Source: Clostridium sp. BJN0013
GTDB taxonomy: Bacteria; Bacillota; Clostridia; Clostridiales; Clostridiaceae
Assembly (NCBI RefSeq): GCF_040939125.1
Contig: NZ_CP162495.1
Span: 3,410,001-3,474,000 of the forward strand
Length of the DNA: 64,000 nucleotides
Reading direction: 5' to 3'
The position numbers and the translations under genes were made by a program. Positions 35,934 through 43,733 of the stretch are shown piece after piece. Position 1 is the stretch's first letter; the number at the start of each line of letters is the position of its first letter. Under the pieces are notes generated by a model. The model worked only from the letters and a program-made list of their open reading frames with translations. It had not been told where the DNA came from and did not search any database.

Positions 35934-36350
35934 ATGTTAAAAATGAAATACAAATTACTTTCAGCTTTAATACTTGCAGCGCCCCTACTAGTAAATACAG
36001 GGATTGCTACAACGGTACAAGCATCTTCTGTTAATAATGCAAAGACCAGTATAGTTTATAAATCTTATTATTCTTTTGAAAACTTTGAAACTAAATTAGA
36101 TGGATTAGTAACATCAGGAACTATAAGTCCAAGCCAGGAAAATATAATATTGAACCTATATTATAATAATAAAATAACAACCAGAGAAACTTTTAAGGCT
36201 CAATTAGATGCTTTAGTTGCAGCAGGAACTATAACACAAAATCAAGCAGTGTCTATATTAAATGCATTTAGTGGTTGGGGGCCTAGTTGGCAAATACCGG
36301 CACATAATAATCAGACTCATAATATAAAACCACATAATCCCTCTAAATAA
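35934..36350 (+). CDS. Small secreted helical-repeat protein B (near-identical to A)
   Basis: 138 residues that differ from gene A at only about five positions (for example MLKMKYKL for MLKTRYKL and LVTSG for LVASG). The signal peptide, two L-D-x-L-V repeats and tail are the same. The 3' flank is identical to that of gene A for about 50 bases and then diverges, which marks a recent duplication boundary. It is followed by a terminator and then the response regulator and kinase on the same strand. Confidence 0.87.
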   Translation: MLKMKYKLLSALILAAPLLVNTGIATTVQASSVNNAKTSIVYKSYYSFENFETKLDGLVTSGTISPSQENIILNLYYNNKITTRETFKAQLDALVAAGTITQNQAVSILNAFSGWGPSWQIPAHNNQTHNIKPHNPSK

Positions 36351-36421
36351 AGTTTATTAAATTTAAAAAATTTTAAGTAAATATATAAACTTTAGTCAAA
36401 TAATATTTTGTTAAATATAAC

Positions 36422-36478
36422 ACATAAAAAATTAGGGGGAAGTTAATAAAAAAACTTTTCTCTAATTTTTATGTATAA
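36422..36478 (+). terminator. Terminator after secreted-protein gene B
   Basis: ACATAAAAAATTAG and CTAATTTTTATGT form a long stem around a variable loop. Confidence 0.75.
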
Positions 36479-36606
36479 CCATATAATTCTAATTATGTGA
36501 TTAATCCTACGTAAAAAAATTTGAGTATAGAGGAATATCTGTATGGTTTAATAAAAGTCACCTATTATAAGTATTATGAACCTATTAGAATAAAAGCCTT
36601 AGAATT

Positions 36607-36640
36607 TTGCTCAACTATAATACTAATTTAAGTTGAGGTG
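36607..36640 (+). promoter_or_regulatory. Promoter and inverted repeat ahead of response regulator 2
   Basis: CTCAACTATAATACTAA contains a TATAAT -10, and CTCAACT is repeated inverted as AAGTTGAG just before the ribosome site. The same arrangement is conserved ahead of regulator 1 (about 32685-32720, minus strand). Confidence 0.5.
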
Positions 36641-36646
36641 ATGGAA

Positions 36647-37333
36647 TTGTCTAAAAAGATATATTTGGTTGAGGATGAATATAACTTAAACATTTTACTT
36701 GAGAAGTACCTTAAAAATGAGGGCTATGATGTAACTACTTTTTCTGATGGAAGTTGTGCGAAAAACAGGATAAAAGATATGCCAGATCTTTGGATACTAG
36801 ATATAATGCTTCCAGATATAAATGGATATGCATTAATTAAATGCATAAAACAAAACAACAAAAATACACCTGTTATATTTATATCCGCAAGAAATGAAGA
36901 ATTTGACAGAGTGGTGGGGTTGGAGCTCGGCAGTGATGATTATTTACCAAAACCATTTTTGCCCAGGGAATTAGTTATACGGACCAATAACCTTATTGCA
37001 AAAATTTATGGTACTGATAATGAAACACAAAATTTAAACATACAAATTGGAGAATATTTCATTAACAAGAAACAAAGAATAGTTTTATTCAAAGGCAAAG
37101 AACTCAGACTCACCAATAAAGAATTTGAATTATTAAGCTATCTTGCTGAAAATAAGAATAGTTTGATCTTAAGAGAACAAATTTTGACAAATATTTGGGG
37201 TAATAACTATTTTGGTTCTAACCGGGTAGTAGATGATACTATAAGAAGGCTTAGAAAAAAAGTAGATAAGTTAACCATAGAGACAATATACGGATATGGT
37301 TATAAATTGGTTAGCAGCCATGAAAATATTTAA
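36647..37333 (+). CDS. OmpR-family response regulator, copy 2
   Basis: About 228 residues. The receiver has YLVEDEYN, phosphoacceptor Asp in LWILDIMLPDINGYA, the conserved lysine in LPKPF, and a winged-helix domain with LTNKEFELLSYLAENKN. The TTG at 36647 follows GAGGTG by six bases; a GTG at 36638 is part of that site. It overlaps the start region of the histidine kinase, so the pair is coupled. It is over 90% identical by eye to the regulator at 31992. Its likely targets are the secreted-protein genes around it. Confidence 0.94.
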   Translation: MSKKIYLVEDEYNLNILLEKYLKNEGYDVTTFSDGSCAKNRIKDMPDLWILDIMLPDINGYALIKCIKQNNKNTPVIFISARNEEFDRVVGLELGSDDYLPKPFLPRELVIRTNNLIAKIYGTDNETQNLNIQIGEYFINKKQRIVLFKGKELRLTNKEFELLSYLAENKNSLILREQILTNIWGNNYFGSNRVVDDTIRRLRKKVDKLTIETIYGYGYKLVSSHENI

Positions 37334-38687
37334 GGCAGAATCATTAATGATTAGAATATGGGTAGTATTTACAATCGTAACTCTTACAATAATTTGCTGC
37401 ATTTCATTTCTATATTTAGTGACTTTTAGAGTTTTTGATGAAAATGCTAAGATTGAAGATTTAAAAACGGCTCATGAAATATTATTAAAAAATAATATTT
37501 TAAATCAACCCTTAAAGTTTGATAAATTAAGAAATCTCACTAACATGCAAAATTTGATTGTTGATATAGATAAAAATAAAGTAATAATGATAGATGTACA
37601 TTTCCCTCATGATAAATCACATTTACCAGAAGACTATAGAAAAAATGAAGAAAAAAAATGGTTAGCAGGCTTTATTAAATATATAGAAAAAGATGAGAAA
37701 CAGTTTAAAAAATACCATAATAATGTTAAATTCCTTTTTATAATAAGTCCAATAAAAAGTCAAAATTCCGAAAAAGCATATTTGATCACCTATATGCCAT
37801 ATTTTTTAGATAAAAGTATACTTTATAAAGCTACCCTTACAGGTATTATATTTATCTTTATAGCTTTTTTTACTTCAAAACTTGTTGCAGGATACATCTC
37901 AAAACCACTTAAAGAATTAGAAGATTATACTAAGAAAATAGCTAATAAACATTGGGGAGAGCCAATTAAAATAAGAAGTAATGATGAAATTGGAAGCCTT
38001 GCAAATTCTATGAATGTGATGCAAAAAAAATTAAAGTATGCTGAAGAAAGTGAAAAGCTATTTTTTCAAAGTATATCCCATGATTTAAAAACACCAGTTA
38101 TGGTTATCATGAGTCATGCTGAAGCAATCATAGAAGGTATGTATATAGATTCTGTTGAAAAAACAGCTGAAATAATAAAAGATGAAGCTATAAGTCTTGA
38201 AGAAAAAATCAAACAAATATTATATTTAAATACCCTAGACTATATGTTAGAAAATAATACAGAAAATAAAAATATGAATTTAGAAGATGTTCTTAACAAA
38301 ATAATACACAGGTTTGAAACATTTAACAACAACATTAAATGGGATCTAAATATTAAAAAAAGTATCATTTGGGGCAATAGAGAAAAAGTAATAATTTCTA
38401 TAAAAAATATACTAGACAATGCACTAAGATATGCAAAAACTACTATAAAAATAACGCTAAAAGAGGAAAATAATTTTGCTGTTCTTGAAATTTATAACGA
38501 TGGAAATACTATTAGAAATAGTGATATAGAACGCATATTTGATAGCATGTACAAAGATAAAAAAGGGAATTTCGGTCTTGGACTTGCTATATCAAAGAAA
38601 ATAATTAACTTTTACAGAGGAGACATTAAAGCAGTAAATAGATCAAACGGTGTAAGCTTTATAATTAAATATCCAAATTTATGCTAA
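37320..38687 (+). CDS. Sensor histidine kinase
   Basis: About 455 residues. The N-terminal helix (VVFTIVTLTIICCISFLYLV), an extracytoplasmic sensor loop of about 130 residues, and a second helix (about 170-190) precede a HAMP domain (YISKPLKELEDYTKKIANKH). HisKA has ISHDLKTPVMVIMSHAEAI. The HATPase_c domain shows NILDNALRYAKT and GLGLAISKKI. Starts at 37296, 37320 and 37344 are possible; 37320 avoids the deepest overlap with the regulator. It is the only kinase for two regulator copies in this island. Confidence 0.93.
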   Translation: MKIFKAESLMIRIWVVFTIVTLTIICCISFLYLVTFRVFDENAKIEDLKTAHEILLKNNILNQPLKFDKLRNLTNMQNLIVDIDKNKVIMIDVHFPHDKSHLPEDYRKNEEKKWLAGFIKYIEKDEKQFKKYHNNVKFLFIISPIKSQNSEKAYLITYMPYFLDKSILYKATLTGIIFIFIAFFTSKLVAGYISKPLKELEDYTKKIANKHWGEPIKIRSNDEIGSLANSMNVMQKKLKYAEESEKLFFQSISHDLKTPVMVIMSHAEAIIEGMYIDSVEKTAEIIKDEAISLEEKIKQILYLNTLDYMLENNTENKNMNLEDVLNKIIHRFETFNNNIKWDLNIKKSIIWGNREKVIISIKNILDNALRYAKTTIKITLKEENNFAVLEIYNDGNTIRNSDIERIFDSMYKDKKGNFGLGLAISKKIINFYRGDIKAVNRSNGVSFIIKYPNLC

Positions 38688-38689
38688 AC

Positions 38690-38838
38690 ATCAAGTGATT
38701 CTTGGGTTCAGGTAGAGCTTATGAGAAATGCTCTTCTCCATCTGAACGTTAGAAAAACTTATCCATGCGCGTTATCTGTGCTTATCTCCCACTTTGAAAA
38801 AAATGAGAGTATTAGCTAATTACCGCGTTCGGATAAAT
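38690..38838 (+). repeat. Dispersed structured repeat, copy 4 (well preserved)
   Basis: It begins ATCAAGTGATTCTTGGGTTC and ends GTTCGGATAAAT. A 5' hairpin pairs GTTCAG with CTGAAC. The 3' domain is closed by TTATCC (38759-38764) and GGATAA (38831-38836), extended by GCG/CGC, and contains an inner CTC/GAG hairpin. It begins two bases after the kinase stop codon and ends at the terminator at 38837, so it lies in the 3' untranslated region. Confidence 0.85.
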
Positions 38839-38888
38839 TGTAGGCATATATTTATCTTTATTCAAATACATGTCTACAATATTTTTTA
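38837..38888 (+). terminator. Terminator of the regulator-kinase operon
   Basis: ATTGTAGGCATATATTT pairs with AAATACATGTCTACAAT with few mismatches, followed by ATTTTTTA. The dispersed repeat separates it from the kinase gene. Confidence 0.75.
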
Positions 38889-39035
38889 TAGTTCAACAAA
38901 ACTATAGACATTATCAATATAGTCTTAAAATATAGTTTAGTTATAGTTATAGATTGGTTAATCATTAAAATCCGCTAAATTCCATCTAAAACTTCCTAGG
39001 TTGTCCAAACTATTTAGATACATTAAGAGATACAT

Positions 39036-39611
39036 TTATTTTGAATGCTTGTATCCTGAACAATTATTGGATGACCCACTATTGTGTCCTGAATTATTAG
39101 ATGCAGAATCATTATTTTTAAAATTATTAGATACATGTTTGTCATTTTTTGAATTATTATCTAATGTTGGTGACGGTATTTCAAAAGTAGGCTGCCAGAT
39201 AGTAAATAAATTTAATATAGATACTGCTTGACTCTGTGTCATAGTTCCCACTGCAACTAAAGCATCTAATTGAGCTTCAAAAGTTTCAAGCGTGATTTTA
39301 CCGTCATAATATAAATTTAATATTATTGTCTCCTGAGCTTGCGTTATAGTTCCTGCTGTTGCTAAAGTATCTAATTTAGCTTTAAAGTTTTCGAAAGAAA
39401 CATATGATTTATAAATTATATTTGAGCTATTATGTTTAAAAGCATTTTCGTCAAATATATTAGACGAACCTGTATTACGGAATACTACATTAGATACTTT
39501 GGTATTATTACTGCTGTCACATGCATGTACTGTTGTGGCAATCCCTGTATTTACTAGTAGTGGCGCTGCAAGCACTAAAGCTGAAAGTAATTTGTATTTC
39601 ATTTTTAACAT
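39036..39611 (-). CDS. Small secreted helical-repeat protein C (longer paralogue)
   Basis: 191 residues. The signal peptide matches A and B (LSALVLAAPLLVNTGIATTV), then a 40-residue insert with one cysteine and many Asn/Ser follows, then two repeats (ENFKAKLDTLATAGTITQAQ, ETFEAQLDALVAVGTMTQSQ). The tail is extended, rich in N, S, H and K, and ends NNCSGYKHSK. It is on the opposite strand to gene B. The ATG follows AAAGGGGACC. Probably exported; function unknown. Confidence 0.85.
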   Translation of the reverse strand: MLKMKYKLLSALVLAAPLLVNTGIATTVHACDSSNNTKVSNVVFRNTGSSNIFDENAFKHNSSNIIYKSYVSFENFKAKLDTLATAGTITQAQETIILNLYYDGKITLETFEAQLDALVAVGTMTQSQAVSILNLFTIWQPTFEIPSPTLDNNSKNDKHVSNNFKNNDSASNNSGHNSGSSNNCSGYKHSK

Positions 39612-39651
39612 TTTTGGTCCCCTTTAAATTTTTATTGATATTTGTTACTAT

Positions 39652-39718
39652 TTGATATTATAACTAAAAATTATAGTTATAGTATCAAATAGCAATGTGA
39701 ACTTTATGTGATTTATAA
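39652..39718 (-). promoter_or_regulatory. Conserved promoter/operator block of secreted-protein gene C
   Basis: On the minus strand ATCACATAAAGTTCACATTG, TATTTGATACTATAAC and TTTTTAGTTATAATATC. TCACAT occurs twice with an 11-base period, the pattern usual for OmpR-type binding. TTGATACTATAACTA and TTAGTTATAATATCAA also form an inverted repeat over the promoter. Confidence 0.65.
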
Positions 39719-39724
39719 AGAAGT

Positions 39725-39952
39725 TTTGGAGCCACTTATTGTAAATGTGCTTCCAAAAAGGAAACCTATCTTGGCTACAAGCTGCACATGCTGACTACAT
39801 TAAATGGATTTATAACCGATTTTGTTCTTACTCCTGCCAATATAGATGGCCGTGATGGCATTTGGTTAATTAATCCAAGTATATTTTATGCCAGGGATAC
39901 TCTGAATATTTTTGTTACTATAATATTCCTGATGGCTAAAATTTTTATTTAG
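39725..39952 (+). pseudogene. IS982-family-like transposase fragment
   Basis: An open stretch of 75 codons reads FGATYCKCASKKETYLGYKL, HMLTTLNGFITDFVLTPANI and DGRDGIW. The YLGYKLH and ITDFVLTPANIDGRD pattern is typical of IS982-type DDE transposases. The N-terminal half is absent, and after DGRDGIW the sequence diverges. It marks the right edge of the island. Confidence 0.75.
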
Positions 39953-39966
39953 CACAACAGGTTAAC

Positions 39967-40323
39967 TTATTCACTTTTTCCTTTATCTTTTCTTATTTTA
40001 CTAATTATTTCAGGTACTAATTCTATAAACTTGTCAATATTGGCCTTATTCTTTATAGGGAGCATTTTAACTGTATCATCTTTTATTACAAGTACAGCAT
40101 CCGGAGTTATCTTTGCACCTGCACCAAGTCCTGAACCTACCCCTTCTTGCTTGTTTCCAGAATCAGAACCTTCTCCTCCTCCAGTTCCACATCCAAAGGT
40201 CACAGTTATAAATGGTACTAAAATAATACCTTCTACATTTATAGGTTTACCTACAACAGTTTCTGTTTTAAAAAAATTTTCTAATTTTGAGAATAATACT
40301 TCTGCATTTTCTTTGATATCCAC
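39967..40323 (-). CDS. gerW: Sporulation/germination protein GerW (YtfJ family)
   Basis: 118 residues. The YtfJ family pattern is complete: VVGKPINVEGIILVPFITVT, a glycine-rich GCGTGGGEGSDSG segment, GVGSGLGAGAKITPDAVLVI, and a lysine-rich end. GerW is needed for spore resistance and germination in Bacillus. The start is GTG behind GGAGGAGAGG. It lies directly downstream of the DUF2953 (ytfI) gene, the conserved pairing. Confidence 0.93.
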   Translation of the reverse strand: MDIKENAEVLFSKLENFFKTETVVGKPINVEGIILVPFITVTFGCGTGGGEGSDSGNKQEGVGSGLGAGAKITPDAVLVIKDDTVKMLPIKNKANIDKFIELVPEIISKIRKDKGKSE

Positions 40324-40347
40324 GATAATTACCTCTCCTCCATTAAT

Positions 40348-41034
40348 TTATTTTATTTCATCTGCACTTTTAAATTTACTTTTTCTCATCTTTGATTTTC
40401 TTTTAAATTTTACTTTTAATTTAATTATTATATTTTCACATGCATTACATACAAGGAATTTAAGTATTAAAATAATTAAAAGTATGATTCTTGTTTTTCC
40501 ACTAATCTTTACTTTTAAATTAAAAACTTTATTGAGAAAGTCAGGATTTAATTTTATGGAATGTGAAGGTAAAAGTAAAGAAATAGCTCCTACAAATCCA
40601 CTTAGTATTCCTGTTATGTAAGGATCTTTAAATCCATAACTTCCTTCTATTTTCATATATTTAGGTTTAATTATGGAGATAAATTTAACTAAATAATCTT
40701 TATGTTTATGAACTATTTTAATTGTATCTGCTACGTTAAAGGATATACCTCCCATATCATATTTTATCTTATCTTTATTGCGTTTATCACGTTTAAAATC
40801 TGTTTTTAATTTCTTTTTATAAAATAATATTTTTATGAAAATTTCTATATTTTCATTAGTACCTTTTCCTATTATGGAAATGATATTCAAAAATGTACTT
40901 ATTCTTATATCATAGTCTATTTTATGTTCTATATAAATTAATTGAACTTTATACTTTATATTATTAAATATTATAGCCATAAAAAAAATCATAAGGAGCA
41001 ATATTATAATTCCTATTATTTTAAGAAAAACCAA
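40348..41034 (-). CDS. DUF2953 (YtfI-like) membrane-anchored protein
   Basis: 228 residues. An N-terminal membrane helix (IIGIIILLLMIFFMAIIF) is followed by a soluble region. The family core is the FYKKKLKTDFKRDKR stretch and KYMKIEGSYGFKDPYITGIL, with a second hydrophobic segment (IILLIILILKFLVC) near the C-terminus. It is cotranscribed with gerW as in Bacillus ytfI-ytfJ. TTG start. Molecular role unknown, associated with sporulation by context. Confidence 0.85.
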   Translation of the reverse strand: MVFLKIIGIIILLLMIFFMAIIFNNIKYKVQLIYIEHKIDYDIRISTFLNIISIIGKGTNENIEIFIKILFYKKKLKTDFKRDKRNKDKIKYDMGGISFNVADTIKIVHKHKDYLVKFISIIKPKYMKIEGSYGFKDPYITGILSGFVGAISLLLPSHSIKLNPDFLNKVFNLKVKISGKTRIILLIILILKFLVCNACENIIIKLKVKFKRKSKMRKSKFKSADEIK

Positions 41035-41208
41035 ATCAAATATCCCCTCCCTAATTTAATACAATTTGATCTTTTCATCCTTACTTTCTATTTTAAAACT
41101 AAACAAGTTTATATGGCAATAACTCTTAAAAAAATATTTAAATATATATATTTTTGATATAGTTTCTGCTAAACTTTATATAAAGTTTACTTTATAGGGG
41201 GGTAAATT

Positions 41209-41787
41209 GTGCTTTTCTTTTTATATTTATCAGGAATATTAAGTATTTTATTAGGCTCATTGTTATTTAGAAGACAAAACAGAAAATTAAAAAATAAAAA
41301 ATTTAACAAAAAACAACTGTTAGAATATTGGATAAAAAGAATGTTTGTAAATATAATTGTAATGTGCATATTGTGTATATTTTTATTAGTTATTGTTCCA
41401 CTTTTAATATGGCTTATATCCCCTAAAGAAGTAGGTATTATGGACAAGATCACTGAAACTAAAAATTTATCTCCAATTTCAGCTTCTAATAAGAATTATA
41501 CAAAACAAATAATAAAAAATAATATTAAAATTTACACTGTAAATATAGGAAATGCTAAAGAGCCAAATCTTATAGATTTTGAAAAGGATTCTGTAGAAAT
41601 AGTATCTACTAAAAAAGAAAGTCCTAAATACGAAAAAATAGCTAGATATAAAATGACAAAACTAAAAGGTGATAACATAATATCATCTGCTGTAAATGAT
41701 ATATATGCTAATATATACACTCAATATGATGAAGGAAAATTTATAGAAAATAAAGTGAAAATATTTATACCATCAAGTGGCTCTTAG
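41209..41787 (+). CDS. Membrane-anchored protein of unknown function, end formed by the dispersed repeat
   Basis: 192 residues. Two hydrophobic helices (about 2-18 and 45-70) flank a basic loop (RRQNRKLKNKKFNKKQ). An external domain of about 120 residues follows, with no recognised family. GTG start behind AGGGGGG. The dispersed repeat begins at 41772 inside the frame: the last residues SSGS and the TAG stop are supplied by the repeat. The natural C-terminus may therefore have been longer. Confidence 0.75.
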   Translation: MLFFLYLSGILSILLGSLLFRRQNRKLKNKKFNKKQLLEYWIKRMFVNIIVMCILCIFLLVIVPLLIWLISPKEVGIMDKITETKNLSPISASNKNYTKQIIKNNIKIYTVNIGNAKEPNLIDFEKDSVEIVSTKKESPKYEKIARYKMTKLKGDNIISSAVNDIYANIYTQYDEGKFIENKVKIFIPSSGS

Positions 41788-41927
41788 CTTCAGGTGGAGT
41801 TTGCTTATAAGAAATGCTTTTCTCCATCTGCTGAACCTTAGAAGAACTTATCCGAGCACGTAGCAGTGCTTATCTTCCACTTTGGAGAGGCTGGGAGTAT
41901 TTGCTAATTACCGTATTCGGATAAAAT
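41772..41927 (+). repeat. Dispersed structured repeat, copy 5 (well preserved)
   Basis: It begins ATCAAGTGGCTCTTAGCTTC and ends TATTCGGATAAAAT. The 5' hairpin pairs TTCAGGTGGAG with CTCCATCTG. The 3' domain is closed by TTATCC/GGATAA, extended by ACG/CGT where copy 4 has GCG/CGC (a compensatory change), with TAGCA/TGCTA and CTTCCA/TGGGAG inside. Confidence 0.88.
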
Positions 41928-41984
41928 ATTACAGCATTTGTATATTAAAGTCATTATAACATATAAACTTCAAGGAGGTACTAA

Positions 41985-42293
41985 ATGTTCAATTACTATG
42001 GGTTTATTATAGGATTATTTATGTTACTTTTAACAGGTATTGGTCATATTGTCGTAATAAAGGGTGAATATCATTTAGGAGCACGCATATGGCCTATATT
42101 TCTGATTATAAGCATCAGCAGCATACTGCTTTCTACCATAGTAGAAAATAATATACTATCTGCATTCTTGGGAATTTTAGGATTCACTTTCCTTTGGGGA
42201 ATACTAGAGTTATTCAAACAGAAAAGAAGAGTTGAAAAAGGTTGGTTTCCTAAAAAAATAATAAAAACATATTTTAAAAGATTCAGAGGTTAA
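41985..42293 (+). CDS. DUF4491 family membrane protein
   Basis: 102 residues with three membrane helices. FNYYGFIIGLFMLLLTGIGH, IVVIKGEYHLGARIWPIFLI and GFTFLWGILELFKQKRRVEK followed by GWFPKK are the conserved segments of the family. A GGAGG site precedes the ATG. It ends three bases before the next gene, so the two are cotranscribed. Function unknown. Confidence 0.85.
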   Translation: MFNYYGFIIGLFMLLLTGIGHIVVIKGEYHLGARIWPIFLIISISSILLSTIVENNILSAFLGILGFTFLWGILELFKQKRRVEKGWFPKKIIKTYFKRFRG

Positions 42294-42295
42294 AC

Positions 42296-43081
42296 ATGAA
42301 CAAACACTTTTTTATAAAACTAATAGGGTTATTGGCAGTAGTTATATCCTTACTTTTAATTTTTATATATAGAAATTATATATTAAAAAATGAAATAACC
42401 TATATCTATAAATACAGTCAAATTCAAATTCCCTTGAATAATAAAACTAAATTAAATAATAATGACACAAAAAATATTTCCATAAAAGACGAAACTAATA
42501 ATAGTATTTATGCCTATGTATTTCTAAGTGTTGATGGTAAAACCCTCATAATAAATCCTCCTATAGATGGATTTCATGAAAATAGCAAAATTTGTATTGA
42601 AATAAATAAAGATAAAACATTATATTTTAAAGTAAAAGAACATCCTCCCATTAAAGTATCTAAATTTATAGGAGAACCTAAATATGGCGATATAGTAGGA
42701 ACTACTGATAAATTTATGGGGTACAAGTACGATCATCTGGGAATATATATAGGCAATAACAAAGTTATTCACTATTGCAGCAGTACAGGTAATGCCATAG
42801 ACGCTAAAATACAAGAAACAAACATGGAGCCCTATTTTAGAAAGGGAAATTACTTTATTTTAAATATAGAAAACACTGTGCCATTTAACTCTCGAGAAAC
42901 TGTAAGAAGGGCAAAGACAAGATTGGGAGAAAAAAATTATAATTTACTACAAAATAATTGTGAGCATTTTGTTATATGGTGTAAAACAAATAATTCAGAA
43001 TGCTTCCAGCTAGAAAATTTATCTGAAAAAGAAATGGTTCAAATAAAAATATTTACATCACTAGGTATAAATTTACAATAA
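42296..43081 (+). CDS. LRAT/NlpC-P60-fold protein, membrane-anchored
   Basis: 261 residues. An N-terminal membrane helix (about 6-26) and an extracytoplasmic region are followed by an LRAT-like domain at about residues 125-250. The family catalytic residues are visible: His in YDHLGIYIGNNKVIHY and Cys in LLQNNCEHFVIWC. LRAT enzymes transfer or cleave acyl groups; bacterial members are mostly uncharacterised. It is coupled to the DUF4491 gene. The substrate may be a lipid or a wall acyl group (inference). Confidence 0.8.
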   Translation: MNKHFFIKLIGLLAVVISLLLIFIYRNYILKNEITYIYKYSQIQIPLNNKTKLNNNDTKNISIKDETNNSIYAYVFLSVDGKTLIINPPIDGFHENSKICIEINKDKTLYFKVKEHPPIKVSKFIGEPKYGDIVGTTDKFMGYKYDHLGIYIGNNKVIHYCSSTGNAIDAKIQETNMEPYFRKGNYFILNIENTVPFNSRETVRRAKTRLGEKNYNLLQNNCEHFVIWCKTNNSECFQLENLSEKEMVQIKIFTSLGINLQ

Positions 43082-43083
43082 AA

Positions 43084-43122
43084 GGTTGAGAGTTATGGAA
43101 AAATATTTTCCACAACTCTTAG
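43084..43122. terminator. Hairpin between convergent LRAT and CotF-like genes
   Basis: GAGAGTTATGGAAAAA and TTTTCCACAACTCTT form a long stem between the two stop codons; T-runs are modest. Confidence 0.6.
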
Positions 43123-43153
43123 TTAAATCACCGCTTTAAACTTAATACACCTT

Positions 43154-43648
43154 TTATTGAATTGTATACAGTCCTTTGCTTTCCATATACTTATAAATGG
43201 ATTCTCCATGCTTTTGTTCTTCCTTTTGTATATGATTTAATACATCCCTGACATTTGTATCTTTAAATTCAAATATGGAAGTATCATATGTACCTGAAAT
43301 ATACTTTTCTGTCATAAGCATATCCTTGCACATATCCGCATCAGAAACCTGATTACCTGCTGGTAAAGAAGAACTAGAAGAATTATTCATACTTGAATTC
43401 ACATTAGTTGTACTTTGTTTGTTATTTGTATCAGGCACCTGACCCTGTAAAAGGCTGTTAATGCTGTTTAAATGTTCCTGCTCAATTGAAGCATTATTTA
43501 AAAATAGCTGTTTTAACTGAGAATCCCTTGCCTGATTAGCGTAATTTGTATACTTCTGTATACATACAGCTTCATGGCTTTTCTGATCTTCTAATAATGA
43601 CCTTTCCTTATTACTTAAACTTACCGAATTAGCTAAATTCATTGACAT
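43154..43648 (-). CDS. CotF-like spore coat protein
   Basis: About 164 residues. SLLEDQKSHEAVCIQKYTNY begins the CotF helical domain, and TEKYISGTYDTSIFEFKDTN and HIQKEEQKHGESIYKYMESK end it. A Ser/Asn-rich linker (residues about 80-105) interrupts the domain. The coat families with this four-helix fold coat spores of clostridia. The ATG at 43648 follows TTGGAGGTG; an in-frame TTG at 43663 lies inside that site. An intrinsic terminator stands in its 5' leader. Confidence 0.85.
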   Translation of the reverse strand: MSMNLANSVSLSNKERSLLEDQKSHEAVCIQKYTNYANQARDSQLKQLFLNNASIEQEHLNSINSLLQGQVPDTNNKQSTTNVNSSMNNSSSSSLPAGNQVSDADMCKDMLMTEKYISGTYDTSIFEFKDTNVRDVLNHIQKEEQKHGESIYKYMESKGLYTIQ

Positions 43649-43696
43649 AAAAAACACCTCCAAAATTATTATGTATCCCCATTAATAAATTTATAC

Positions 43697-43733
43697 AAAA
43701 AAAACTTCAAATAAAATATATTTTCATTTGAAG
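43697..43733 (-). terminator. Intrinsic terminator in the CotF-like leader
   Basis: On the minus strand CTTCAAAT and ATTTGAAG enclose AAAATATATTTT and are followed by eight T. It stands 49 bases before the CotF-like ATG with no minus-strand gene upstream of it, so it ends a short RNA or attenuates the coat-gene transcript. Confidence 0.75.

Noticed and set aside
38690-38838. Dispersed repeat considered as a T-box, SAM or c-di-GMP riboswitch
   Set aside because: It lacks the T-box GGTGGNACCGCG block and the conserved cores of those aptamers, and several copies lie downstream of genes or antisense to them.
38690-38838. Dispersed repeat considered as an IS200/IS605 end or TnpB guide RNA
   Set aside because: No tnpA/tnpB fragment is near any copy, and the flanks do not show a consistent target sequence at the 5' end. 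Not excluded, but not supportable here.
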